From: Lachnospira sp. UBA3212
Lineage (GTDB): Bacteria > Bacillota > Clostridia > Lachnospirales > Lachnospiraceae
DNA: 64,000 nt
Reading direction: 5' to 3'
Assembly: GCA_002363615.1 (NCBI GenBank)
Contig: DEWK01000004.1
Coordinates: forward strand, 60,049 to 124,048
The notes under the pieces are model-generated. The model was not told the origin of the DNA. It did not search any database and saw nothing but the letters and a program-made list of their open reading frames with translations. This document shows, in pieces, positions 25,585 through 34,324 of this stretch. The stretch's first letter is position 1; each line of letters starts with the position of its first letter. Position numbers and translations under genes: made by a program.

Positions 25585-25735
25585 TTAGGGAGAAATCTCC
25601 CTAACAAGTAGGTTGTACAAAATTTGTACAACCAGCCTTTTTGTATATACAAAAGGCGTATCTTGCAGGAGAAAAAATGACGCAGATTTTGTAGCAAATT
25701 TGTAGCATAAAATGATACAAGATTTGTACCATCTA
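25585..25735 (+). other. oriT: oriT-like inverted-repeat region upstream of mobC/relaxase
   Basis: Three strong inverted repeats lie in a row: TTAGGGAGA/TCTCCCTAA (25585-25604), GGTTGTACAAA/TTTGTACAACC (25611-25633) and GCCTTTT/AAAAGGC around GTATATAC (25635-25657). Two TTTGTAGCA direct repeats 11 nt apart (25688, 25699) follow. Immediately downstream are MobC and the relaxase, the usual place for the nick region. The nick site itself is not identifiable by eye. Confidence 0.65.
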
Positions 25736-25764
25736 CCTTAAACAGAAAGAAGGTGAAAAAAGTT

Positions 25765-26094
25765 ATGAGCAATGAGCTTTATACCTCAAACTTGATTGTT
25801 AGGATGACAGATCGAGAAAAGAGACAACTTGCTGAAGCTGCTCACCATAAAGGAGTAACTATGAGCAAGTTTGTAAGAGATTCGGTTATCAATCCTCCAA
25901 GTGTATCAAGGTCAGAGTATAACGAATTAAGACAAATGATTAGCTATGAGATTCGTAAGCTTGGTGTAAATGTAAATCAGATTGCAAAGAAATATAATGA
26001 GTATGCATATGTGGAACCAAGTATAGATCTTCTTGATAAGCTAAATCAGATTATTAGTCTGATGTATGAGATTAACAATAAGATTGAAGAGTAA
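25765..26094 (+). CDS. mobC: MobC-like relaxosome accessory protein
   Basis: A 109-aa protein with an N-terminal ribbon-helix-helix (LIVRMTDREKRQLAEAAHHKGVTMSKFVRDSV), then the MobC motif region MISYEIRKLGVNVNQIAKKYNEY and a helical tail. It binds oriT and helps the relaxase nick. I chose ATG 25765; GTG 25753 coincides with the ribosome site AAGAAGG. It is adjacent to the oriT-like repeats and the relaxase, as expected. Confidence 0.88.
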   Translation: MSNELYTSNLIVRMTDREKRQLAEAAHHKGVTMSKFVRDSVINPPSVSRSEYNELRQMISYEIRKLGVNVNQIAKKYNEYAYVEPSIDLLDKLNQIISLMYEINNKIEE

Positions 26095-26118
26095 CTTCTG
26101 GACCATTGGTCCAAAAGT
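26094..26118. repeat. Dispersed palindrome copy 8
   Basis: ACTTC left arm (one mismatch), core TGGACCATTGGTCCA, right arm AAAGT; it overlaps the mobC stop codon and ends 18 nt before the relaxase start. Confidence 0.9.
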
Positions 26119-26136
26119 GATAAAGGGGGCTAGGAT

Positions 26137-27336
26137 ATGTCTCTAATTATTAAGATGGACAGTATAAAAGGAGAAAAGCATTTATCTAAGGCAATTCCTT
26201 ATATTATGAATGAGGCTAAAACCAGTGGCCTCGTTTATAGCAACTCAGGTATTACACCTGAAGAGATATTGGAAATGTTTAAGTTTACCAGAGAAAATGT
26301 CAGAAGCCATGGTAATAGAGTTGGTTATCATTATAAGTTTTCATTTTCAAAAGATGAGAAAGTAAAACCAGAGACTGCGTTTGCTTTTATGAGTGACTGG
26401 GTAGAAGGGTATTTGGGTGACAAGTACGATTATGTTTATGCAGTTCATAGTGACAGGGATCATTTACATATGCATCTTATATTTAATTCAGTATGCAGAG
26501 AAGGTGGCAAGTTCCGGTATGAGAAAGGAGACTGGAATCGGATTATCAAACCACTTACCAATCGCCTTGCAGAAAAGTATCATACTGGGCCTTTGAAAGA
26601 AAAGGATGAATCGCTTGATTATGATAATTCCAAAGAGAAGGGAAAAGAGTGGCAAGAGATAATCAGAGATGATATTGATGAATGTATTGCTAGAAGCAAG
26701 TCTTATGAAGAGTTTAAGGAAATAATGGTTAGTGAGTTTGGGTATCAGCTTAGAGAAGGTGTCTCTAGAGAACATGGGGTATATCTGGCTTTGACACCAC
26801 CAGGTAGAGCTAAGGCAATTAGAACATATCAGTTAGGCGAAAAGTATATGCCAAATGATATAGAAAGAAGGATTCTTGGAACAACAAAAGAAGAATTGTT
26901 AAATAAATATAATCCCGATAAAGACTATAATTACAAGCGACTATTTTTTATAAGTGAAGTGTGGTTTTTAAGCCGGCCTACATCGTTTATACCATATAAG
27001 CAGCTGTCAACATATCAGCAGTATTATGTTAGAAAAATGCTTGAGGCCAGGCGTTTATATAAAGGAACAGGAAGTAGTATGCAAATGAGAGAACAAGCAT
27101 CTAGGGCAATGAAAGGAATGTCCGAAGATGCTTCTTTTATTTGTAGGATGAATATTCGGTCTGAGAAAGAACTTCATAAAATGATAGAAGATCTAAGTGA
27201 AGAGTATAACCAGACCAGAAAAGCAACTTCTGGACCATTGGTCCAAAAGTTGGAAACCAAGAAAAAAGTTATAAGGAAATTGAAAGAGTTGGAGAATCCT
27301 CCGTTTAGGAAGAGAAAGGAAGTGAAGCATAAATGA
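26137..27336 (+). CDS. MobP-type relaxase (MobA/VirD2 family)
   Basis: Nicks oriT and pilots the transferred strand. The N-terminal relaxase domain shows IPYIMNEAKT, YHYKFSFSKDEKVKPE and the three-His metal motif HSDRDHLHMHLIFNSV (residues about 103-118). The C-terminal half is basic and helical. Length (399 aa) fits ICE MobA/VirD2 relaxases. Dispersed palindrome copy 9 is embedded in its coding region near the 3' end (encodes SGPLVQK). The stop overlaps the next start. Confidence 0.92.
   Translation: MSLIIKMDSIKGEKHLSKAIPYIMNEAKTSGLVYSNSGITPEEILEMFKFTRENVRSHGNRVGYHYKFSFSKDEKVKPETAFAFMSDWVEGYLGDKYDYVYAVHSDRDHLHMHLIFNSVCREGGKFRYEKGDWNRIIKPLTNRLAEKYHTGPLKEKDESLDYDNSKEKGKEWQEIIRDDIDECIARSKSYEEFKEIMVSEFGYQLREGVSREHGVYLALTPPGRAKAIRTYQLGEKYMPNDIERRILGTTKEELLNKYNPDKDYNYKRLFFISEVWFLSRPTSFIPYKQLSTYQQYYVRKMLEARRLYKGTGSSMQMREQASRAMKGMSEDASFICRMNIRSEKELHKMIEDLSEEYNQTRKATSGPLVQKLETKKKVIRKLKELENPPFRKRKEVKHK
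27226..27250. repeat. Dispersed palindrome copy 9 (inside the relaxase gene)
   Basis: Same ACTTC left-arm variant as copy 8, with core TGGACCATTGGTCCA. It is in frame within relaxase and 82 nt upstream of the next start. Confidence 0.9.
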
Positions 27337-28082
27337 CAAAGGAGCAAGCTAGTCAGTCTGAAAGACTTGTTGAGAAGTATAAATTTGAACCTGAGATGAC
27401 AGTTACGATGGAACAGTCAAGATATATCGCTTTAATGCTTGGTATTGCATATGAACTATCTGATGAAGATATTGCAAAATATATGGATATTCAACCTAAG
27501 ATGTTTACTGATGTTGATCTGAAAAGGATATGCGTTATGCTTGGAATTGATTTACCCAAAGAGGCAGATAAAGAGATAACACTAGGCCAATTGAAAGATA
27601 TAATCCATGGTGAAATTCAAGAAAAAGATGATAAAAAGGAAACGAAAAGTGAAAACAGTGCATCTCAGGGAATCAATGAATGTAATGTGGCTGAGGAATC
27701 TAGTCATTCAGATGAAACTGAAGATACTAAAAAAGAAGATGAGATGAGATGCGATTTAGAGCTACTGAATCGCTATGAAAGAATATTTGAGAAATATCAT
27801 ATAACATTGGAAGAGGCCGAGGCAGGTGACATCCTGATTAAGAATATGGTTTCAACAGGTAAGCCGTACTCACGCCTTACCAATTACGTGTTAAACAGTA
27901 AAGAATTATCGCCAGCACAGCTTCAGTTGGTCTTAAAGGCAGTTAAGGAGAAAATCCCGGAAGAATTTATTTTGAGATTTGCTTTACCAGAAGTGAGTGC
28001 TTTTCAGATGGAGAAGGCTATTGAAATCTATCAAATTAGAAAAAAAGCTGAGAAGAAACATAGTTTGATAAGAAGAGAGTAA
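27333..28082 (+). CDS. Hypothetical ICE protein downstream of relaxase
   Basis: A 249-aa soluble acidic protein. The N-terminal region (about 15-90) is helical, with YIALMLGIAYELSDEDIAKYMD and RICVMLGIDLP; a low-complexity Glu/Ser/Lys linker (95-140) follows, then a C-terminal helical domain (YERIFEKYHITLEEAEAG, LSPAQLQLVLKAVKEKIPEEFILRFA). It resembles relaxase-adjacent proteins of Tn1549-like ICEs but I do not know a function. Coupled to the relaxase gene by ATGA overlap. Confidence 0.65.
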   Translation: MTKEQASQSERLVEKYKFEPEMTVTMEQSRYIALMLGIAYELSDEDIAKYMDIQPKMFTDVDLKRICVMLGIDLPKEADKEITLGQLKDIIHGEIQEKDDKKETKSENSASQGINECNVAEESSHSDETEDTKKEDEMRCDLELLNRYERIFEKYHITLEEAEAGDILIKNMVSTGKPYSRLTNYVLNSKELSPAQLQLVLKAVKEKIPEEFILRFALPEVSAFQMEKAIEIYQIRKKAEKKHSLIRRE

Positions 28083-28106
28083 CTTTTGGACCATTGGTCC
28101 AAAGGT
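28082..28106. repeat. Dispersed palindrome copy 10
   Basis: Core TTTGGACCATTGGTCCAAA with arms ACT/GGT, starting at the stop codon of the preceding gene and 28 nt before the PcfB-like start. Confidence 0.92.
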
Positions 28107-28134
28107 TATAACAAAAACGAAGGGAGATATTAAC

Positions 28135-29541
28135 ATGAGCGAAGAATTGATGACATTGGTACAGGTCCTTGAACTGTATGGAAGAGGAATAGGCGCACTA
28201 GGAAGAGCAATTAAGTTTACATCGAAAGGGGCTCAGGCAGGTGTGGATTTTGCTAAACTTAAGAATATGCAACGCAAGATGAAACTGCACTATGCCAGTG
28301 AGGGCAAGCACAACACAATGAAGGTTAAAGACCTAGAAGAACTTACCGGTGGAAACTATAGAATCTTAAATATTCCTCTAGAAGATGAGGAACAGCTAAT
28401 TGGCTTTTATGATAGACTTAAAAAACTAAAGGTGTCATTTGCTGAACTACCAGATCTTTGTATTGGAGATGGTTATACGCAGATTGCCTATGATCCCCAG
28501 GATGCAGAGAGAGTGAAAATAGTAGTTGATCACTATAGAAAGAAGCTAGCTGAGGAACCAAAGGAAATAACACTTGAAGATTACGAGAAACTTGGTGGGG
28601 AAGAAGGTAAGAAAATACTAGATGAACTTGCTGAAAAAGGATATAAAGTAGAAAAATGTACTGAGCAAATTAGTAGACTTCAAGGCAGAAATAAAGATGA
28701 AGCATATATGCCAATTACGCTAAATTTTGAGTCCATACTTCTTGAAGAGTACAAGGATAGATACTATTTTCGTATTCCAAAAACTATGAAACAAGATAAG
28801 TCGGCCAAGGTGATTTGCATCAAGAAGGAAGATGTGCTAATCATTGATGATGGAAAGACTGCATTTACACACCTAAAGAACGGAAGTAAGATGAACATTT
28901 ACTCAATGAATCCAGCTGGCTATATCGACAAGGAGCATCCTGAGATAGTGGATGTGGACCTATACAAAAACAATTTCAATAAGGTTGATATCAAAGGACT
29001 TTGGCAAGTTAATCATATCAAGGTTACTGAAACAAACAAGCTACCAAATTTTTCTGAAGGGCAGGAGATAGATTCTTCTGCCCTTCCTGATTCTAAGGTA
29101 GAGAATATTATTCATATCGAGGAAATCAAGGCTAAGCAAGGTAAGAAGGATTATTTGCCACTAGAGCTAAATGTAGCTGAAACATTAGTAGCAGAAGAAC
29201 AGTATCAGTATGTGACTAAGCTTCCGGAGATAGATGAATTGGCAAATGACCATTATCACTGTCTTATTATTGAGAAGTCGGATGCGATGCTTTCTGAGGA
29301 CGGTAGCGTTATCCAGGCATATCTGCAAAAGGGCAAGGAGTCGATGGTTCGTGAAGTCGATAGAAATGGAGATATCTTAAAGACTTATAAGATGAAAAAT
29401 GAGATTGTGGCCCAATATTATATTAAGAGTGAGAAGTTAAGGAGTAAAGGAAAGGCTAAGGAACTTACAAAGGGCGTAAAGCCAGAGAAAGGACATTCAA
29501 GTGTGGCTAAGGTAACTGTAGGAAAGGCGGTCAAGAAATGA
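28135..29541 (+). CDS. PcfB-like (DUF3801) protein
   Basis: A 468-aa protein whose N-terminal 140 residues match the PcfB/DUF3801 pattern: GAKALGR-like helix (RAIKFTSKGAQAG), MKVKDLEEL, then KLKVSFAELPDLCIGDGYTQIAYDPQDAERVKIVVDHY. PcfB proteins are processing or recruiting factors next to the coupling protein in Gram-positive conjugation systems. The remaining 300 residues are a long, element-specific extension. It precedes and overlaps the VirD4 gene by 4 bases. Confidence 0.82.
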   Translation: MSEELMTLVQVLELYGRGIGALGRAIKFTSKGAQAGVDFAKLKNMQRKMKLHYASEGKHNTMKVKDLEELTGGNYRILNIPLEDEEQLIGFYDRLKKLKVSFAELPDLCIGDGYTQIAYDPQDAERVKIVVDHYRKKLAEEPKEITLEDYEKLGGEEGKKILDELAEKGYKVEKCTEQISRLQGRNKDEAYMPITLNFESILLEEYKDRYYFRIPKTMKQDKSAKVICIKKEDVLIIDDGKTAFTHLKNGSKMNIYSMNPAGYIDKEHPEIVDVDLYKNNFNKVDIKGLWQVNHIKVTETNKLPNFSEGQEIDSSALPDSKVENIIHIEEIKAKQGKKDYLPLELNVAETLVAEEQYQYVTKLPEIDELANDHYHCLIIEKSDAMLSEDGSVIQAYLQKGKESMVREVDRNGDILKTYKMKNEIVAQYYIKSEKLRSKGKAKELTKGVKPEKGHSSVAKVTVGKAVKK

Positions 29542-31835
29542 GTAAATCTAAGAAAACAAAACGAAGAACAACAGTGGTTACAGCTGGCAATTTAAAGAAA
29601 ATCAGAATAGCCAAGTTTAGGAATTTATGTATCATTTTATGTCCTACATTTGCATATATCTTTTATAGTTTAAGTGGTCTTTATGTAGTGGGTTTTGATA
29701 TAACCAAAGTAAAAGAGCAGCTTCTATGGTGTATGTTGCATCCACTTTCTATCTACAACGACAAGTCACTTCCTATGGTTGCGCTTGGGGTGCTGATATG
29801 GGGTGTGGCTGCATTTTCATACTATAACAAGATCAGCTACAATCTGATGCACGGCAAAGAGTACGGCGAGGCTAAATGGGGCGATATCAAGGAATTTAAC
29901 AAGAAATTTGCTGATATGGATAATCCGAGTAACAATAAGATATTTTCGGAGAATATCCGCTTTAAGTACGACAGTTCAACGCTTCGTAACAACAATACCT
30001 TCGTTGTTGGCGGATCCGGTTCAGGTAAGACATCGTTCTTTCTTACGCCGAATCTTCTCAATCTGCATGGCTGCAATGTATTTACCGATCCTAAGGGAAC
30101 GCTTGTAGAGGAACTCGGTCCATGGCTTGAAAGTCAGCCGGACACTAGAGTATTTACCATCAACATGTGTGAAATGAATAAGAGTATGCACATCAATCCC
30201 TTCCTGTTTATCGAGAAGAAAAGTGACATAAGCAAGCTCATTCAGAATCTTATCCAAAATACAGAAAATGCCAATATCAAGGCGTCAAGTCAGGATCCGT
30301 TCTGGCAGAAAGCTGAGAAAATGTTCCTTGAAAGCATTTTCTTGTATGTATGGATGGAGTGTCCTAAGGCAGTATGGAATCAGGATACAGGTGAGGTCAG
30401 GAAGCTTGAGGTGAATATGAAATCGGTGCTTTATCTGATAGATGAGGCGCAGTTTGGCGAGGGAGATGAGGAGCCGAAGCTTGATGCGAGGATGGCGAAG
30501 CTCGAAGAGAAGAAGCCTGAGCATCCGGCAGTAAAGGCGTATAAGAGATATAGAGGTGGTCCTGATGAAACAGTGCGTTCAGTACTTATGACTGTAAATG
30601 CGAGAATGCAGCCATTTGACAATGATGACCTTCTTGATGTTTTCTCGACAAATGATATTCCGCTTGATGAGATGGGAGTTGGAATCGATGGGGACAAGAA
30701 GACGAAAAGCAATCTATTCATAGTGATACCGGATGATGACGATACTTATAACTTTGTGCCGGGAATGATATATACCTTGCTCTTTCAGAAGCTTTATTCG
30801 CAGGCGAGATTCTATGGTGGCAAGCTTCCGATGGATGTAGGATTCTTCTTGGATGAGTTTGCTAATACGAAAATGCCATCCAACTTTGATAAGATTCTAG
30901 CGACATGTCGAAGTCGTGGGATATACTGTATTCCTATGTTACAGTCATTGGCGCAAATCAAGACTCTTTTTGCTGAAGGAGCATGGGAAGGTGTAGTCGG
31001 TAACTGCGATACATTTCTGTATCTTGGTGGAAATGAGGCGAGTACATTTGAATATATCTCAAAACTCCTTGGCAAATGGACGATTGACAAGAAGACAAAT
31101 GGCGAGAGCAAAGGCAGCTCCGGCTCTACAAGTGAGAACTATGATGTTCTTGGGCGTGAGCTGATGAATGAGTATGAGGTCAGGCTTTTGCCAAATGACG
31201 AGTGTATCTTATTTGTGCGTGGCGAAGAACCACTAAGGGATAAGAAGTGGCATCCATGGGAACATGAGGAATATAACCAGGCGAGAGCCTATGTTAAGAG
31301 TATTAGAGCAAATGAAGATGAGGCATTAATGGTAGATGATGAGATGAGATTGGATGAGACAAATGACGAAGAAGCTGACTTTGCGTTTATCAACGAGGAT
31401 TCCCTTAAATACATGAAGAAACAAGCTAATGCAGGGCAGAATATAAGAATAGAGAAGATTGATGCGTATGACTTTATGATGCTTGACCTTGATAGGTTGA
31501 GTAATTCGGAAGATGATGAAGAGAGCGAGAGAGGCGATTATCACGCTGAATCGCTCATGGATATAGCAAGGCTTCAGGAGTTGAGCAAAGAAGAGAAAGA
31601 AGCGAGATATGAGCAGCGAAAGCAAGATTTCTTGGCAAAGTACGATGAGTATGACCTGTTTAGCGTATATGCATCGGAGTTTATGACAGATACAAGACGT
31701 GAGGTGATTAAGGAGCTTAGTCAGGGCAAGAATAAGGCGGATGATAAGACTATTCTTAAGATTGTGGATCCAAGATGCAGCGAGGAGGAGATGAGGGAGA
31801 AGAGGCGGATTTGGGAGGAGATGAGGAGTAGTTGA
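29538..31835 (+). CDS. VirD4/TraG-type coupling protein
   Basis: A DNA-pumping ATPase that links the relaxosome to the channel. Two N-terminal membrane helices (about 32-52 LCIILCPTFAYIFYSLSGLY; about 78-94 MVALGVLIWGVAAF) are followed by Walker A GGSGSGKTSFF (about 157), Walker B VGFFLDEFAN and CRSRGIYCIPMLQSLAQI. The acidic C-terminal tail is long. 765 aa is somewhat long for the family. The middle of the gene is GC-richer than its ends. It is the last transfer gene before the BREX island. Confidence 0.94.
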   Translation: MSKSKKTKRRTTVVTAGNLKKIRIAKFRNLCIILCPTFAYIFYSLSGLYVVGFDITKVKEQLLWCMLHPLSIYNDKSLPMVALGVLIWGVAAFSYYNKISYNLMHGKEYGEAKWGDIKEFNKKFADMDNPSNNKIFSENIRFKYDSSTLRNNNTFVVGGSGSGKTSFFLTPNLLNLHGCNVFTDPKGTLVEELGPWLESQPDTRVFTINMCEMNKSMHINPFLFIEKKSDISKLIQNLIQNTENANIKASSQDPFWQKAEKMFLESIFLYVWMECPKAVWNQDTGEVRKLEVNMKSVLYLIDEAQFGEGDEEPKLDARMAKLEEKKPEHPAVKAYKRYRGGPDETVRSVLMTVNARMQPFDNDDLLDVFSTNDIPLDEMGVGIDGDKKTKSNLFIVIPDDDDTYNFVPGMIYTLLFQKLYSQARFYGGKLPMDVGFFLDEFANTKMPSNFDKILATCRSRGIYCIPMLQSLAQIKTLFAEGAWEGVVGNCDTFLYLGGNEASTFEYISKLLGKWTIDKKTNGESKGSSGSTSENYDVLGRELMNEYEVRLLPNDECILFVRGEEPLRDKKWHPWEHEEYNQARAYVKSIRANEDEALMVDDEMRLDETNDEEADFAFINEDSLKYMKKQANAGQNIRIEKIDAYDFMMLDLDRLSNSEDDEESERGDYHAESLMDIARLQELSKEEKEARYEQRKQDFLAKYDEYDLFSVYASEFMTDTRREVIKELSQGKNKADDKTILKIVDPRCSEEEMREKRRIWEEMRSS

Positions 31836-31961
31836 TTCTAAGTTAAAAATTTTTTATAAAAACCATGGTCGAAAAAAACACGATTAGAGGAAATGGCGGA
31901 ATAGAGGGAGTTTTTAAAGGTGTGTTCGTTAGTTCTGACAGAGAATTTTAAAAATATCTTT

Positions 31962-31987
31962 ATTGTTTAGAAGTTCTGTGGTATAAT
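31962..31987 (+). promoter_or_regulatory. Promoter of the BREX regulator gene
   Basis: An extended -10 TGGTATAAT (TATAAT at about 31982-31987) lies in the 257-nt gap after the coupling protein, about 105 nt ahead of the WYL gene. The -35 is weak (TTTATT at 17 nt). The leader contains a small CGCCC-GGAA-GGGTG hairpin followed by seven T (about 32043-32063), which could act as an attenuator. Confidence 0.55.
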
Positions 31988-32092
31988 TTATGTTAGGTTT
32001 ATTGTATATACATCGTGTCGATACGATTAGGAGATTGAAGGTTCGCCCGGAAGGGTGTTTTTTTAAGAAGAAGCGTAAACGGAGGGCCTTAA

Positions 32093-33079
32093 GTGTCAAG
32101 AAGGATTAATCAGAAACTAAAGTTATTGTATCTTTATAAAATATTGAGAGAAAAGACGGATAAAAAGCAAGGATTGTCCTTGCCAGCAATCCAGGATAAA
32201 CTAAGCGAATATGGTATAGAGGTCAACAGACAAGCTTTGTATGATGATTTTAAAGCTCTTAGAGAGTTCGGACTAGAAATCAAGAAAGAGGGAAATGGAC
32301 CTCAGACTAGATACTATATGGTTAACGGCAAGTTTGAACTTGCTGAACTAAAAGTCTTAATCGATGCTGTTCAGGCTTCCAGATTCTTAACAAAGAAAAA
32401 AACAGAGGATCTAATCATGAAGCTTGCAACCGTCAATGATAACTTTGACGAGTCTCTTTTAAAACGTCAGGTGTATGTAGCTGACCGTATCAAAAACATG
32501 AATGATAGTATCTATGATACAACAGATGTCATTCATACAGCCATCAATGATAATAAGATGATTACATATCAATACTTTTCTTGGAACTTACAGAAGGAAA
32601 TGGAACTGCGCCATGATGGAGCATTTTATGAAGTGAGTCCATGGGCTTTGTTCTGGGATAATGATAAATATTATATGGTGGCATATGACTTCAAGGATAG
32701 AAAGATTAAGCATTATAGAGTAGATAAGATGTTAAATGTCTCTATAGTGGATAAAAAGAGAAAAGGATCAACTGCCTTTTCTAAGATAAATATGAGTACT
32801 TATACCCAGAAGCATTTTAGTATGTTTGGTGGCGAAGAGATGACTGTTGTTTTGGAATGTACTAATGATATGGCCAATGTCATCATTGATCGGTTTGGTA
32901 GGAAGATTGATCTGGTGCCGGTGGATGATGAGAAGTTTAGGGTAGATGTGGATGTGGTGATGAGCAATAAGTTCCTGAGTTGGGTGATAGCACTTGGGAA
33001 GGAATGTAAGATTGTTGGACCTGATTTGGCGGTTAAAAAAATGCAAGATATAAGGGATAATCTTACAGAATCATATTAG
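32093..33079 (+). CDS. brxR: WYL-domain transcription regulator in the BrxR position
   Basis: A 328-aa regulator with an N-terminal winged HTH (KLLYLYKILREKTDKKQGLSLPAIQ, VNRQALYDDFKALREFGLEI) followed by a WYL domain (VSPWALFWDNDKYYMVAYDFKDRKIKHYRVDKM) and a WCX-like C-terminus. Starts at GTG 32093, 6 nt after GGAGGG. WYL proteins of this type head many BREX operons and repress them (BrxR); the direct adjacency to brxA supports that role here. Confidence 0.82.
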   Translation: MSRRINQKLKLLYLYKILREKTDKKQGLSLPAIQDKLSEYGIEVNRQALYDDFKALREFGLEIKKEGNGPQTRYYMVNGKFELAELKVLIDAVQASRFLTKKKTEDLIMKLATVNDNFDESLLKRQVYVADRIKNMNDSIYDTTDVIHTAINDNKMITYQYFSWNLQKEMELRHDGAFYEVSPWALFWDNDKYYMVAYDFKDRKIKHYRVDKMLNVSIVDKKRKGSTAFSKINMSTYTQKHFSMFGGEEMTVVLECTNDMANVIIDRFGRKIDLVPVDDEKFRVDVDVVMSNKFLSWVIALGKECKIVGPDLAVKKMQDIRDNLTESY

Positions 33080-33110
33080 TATAAACTTTAAAGAATTGAG
33101 GATAATAATA

Positions 33111-33719
33111 ATGAAACGAAACAAATATAGTGCTGGTGCGGTATCACGTTCGTTTTGGTTTATGGAATTTAGAAAGGTTGTACAATTACTAGCAGATGGA
33201 AAAACACTTGATGAAGTGAAAAATATAAACATAGAACAAAATATTTTTGGTGCTGTAACACCTGCAAGGAGTGCGTCAACGTTTTCTATAGTTGCTGCTC
33301 GGATAAAGTCATTAGACGCAAGCTTTTATCCATTGTTTTTAGAAAGCGACATATCAACACAGAAAATGTTTGCAATGAGCGCTGTATTAGCGCATGACAC
33401 TTTGTTTTTTGATTTTGTGTATGAGGTGTTTAGAGAGAGACTTATAGTTGGTGAAAATGAGTTATCAGATGCCGATATAAGAATTTTTTTCAAAAACAAG
33501 CAGGCTCAAGATGAAAAGGTATCATCGTTTACTGATGATACGATAAAAAGGCTTATAAGAAGTTACAAAACGCATTTGTATGAAGCTGGACTATTAGATG
33601 ATCAAACAAGAGCATCTGTCAGAAAGATCAATAAGCCAATTTTAGATCCTGTCCTAAAGCATTGGCTTGACGACTATGGATATGGACAAATTGCAAAAGC
33701 ACTTGAAGGAGTAAGATGA
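33111..33719 (+). CDS. brxA: BREX protein BrxA (DUF1819)
   Basis: A 202-aa protein of the BrxA family, first structural gene of type 1 BREX. Signature features: NKYSAGAVSRSFWFMEFRKVVQLLADG, MFAMSAVLAHDTLFFDFVYEVFRERL and SFTDDTIKRLIRSYKTHLYEAGLL. Family members are small DNA-binding helical proteins. ATG 33111 is preceded by TTGAGGA; the TTG at 33096 is part of that site. Overlaps brxB by 4 bases. Confidence 0.93.
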   Translation: MKRNKYSAGAVSRSFWFMEFRKVVQLLADGKTLDEVKNINIEQNIFGAVTPARSASTFSIVAARIKSLDASFYPLFLESDISTQKMFAMSAVLAHDTLFFDFVYEVFRERLIVGENELSDADIRIFFKNKQAQDEKVSSFTDDTIKRLIRSYKTHLYEAGLLDDQTRASVRKINKPILDPVLKHWLDDYGYGQIAKALEGVR

Positions 33720-34297
33720 TGAGAGATTTAAGTGAACGCCTTGATGAGATGGAAGAAAAGATTAAGAATCCGGCTTTAAGAGAAAGCAGTGGAAGGGCAA
33801 ATGAGGTAAATTACTGGGTGTTTGATTATCCACCTGAACGAGAATTAGAAGTTCGAGAACGCATAAAGTATTTAAAAAATAAAAACAGTAAAGGTAATGA
33901 TGGATTTGAACTAGTAGAGTTCGATTTATATGATATCATAATAGATTTCTTGGAAGAAAATGATTTTATGGATGCATGTTTTAATTTTGAGAAGAAGAAG
34001 GGATTAGAACGCATCACCAAAGCGGTTAGCAATTCCATGAAAATTAATGATGATGATAGTTATATAGTCCAGTATATTAGAGATAACACACCGGATAATG
34101 CTGTGGTTTTCTTAACAGGTGTTGGTAAGTGTTTTCCGATACTGAGGTCACATAAGGTTCTGAACAACCTACACCAGGCATTTGTTAAGGCTCCGGTAGT
34201 GATGTTCTTCCCAGGTGTATATAATGAACAAGAATTGATACTTTTTAATGAGATTAAAGATGATAATTATTATAGAGCGTTTAAATTAGTTAAATAA
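33716..34297 (+). CDS. brxB: BREX protein BrxB (DUF1788)
   Basis: A 193-aa BrxB family protein: LSERLDEMEEKIKNPALRESSG, NYWVFDYPPERELEVRERI, VVFLTGVGKCFPILRSHKVLNNLHQAF and VVMFFPGVYNEQELILF are characteristic of DUF1788. Required for BREX function, exact role unknown. The fourth-base overlap with brxA and 27-nt gap to brxC put it in the same transcript. Confidence 0.93.
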   Translation: MMRDLSERLDEMEEKIKNPALRESSGRANEVNYWVFDYPPERELEVRERIKYLKNKNSKGNDGFELVEFDLYDIIIDFLEENDFMDACFNFEKKKGLERITKAVSNSMKINDDDSYIVQYIRDNTPDNAVVFLTGVGKCFPILRSHKVLNNLHQAFVKAPVVMFFPGVYNEQELILFNEIKDDNYYRAFKLVK

Positions 34298-34324
34298 AGA
34301 ATCAGCTTAAGCAGGAGGATTGTT

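Noticed and set aside
6748..28106. Dispersed palindromes as ordinary transcription terminators
   Set aside because: No T-run follows any of them, and two are inside coding sequence.
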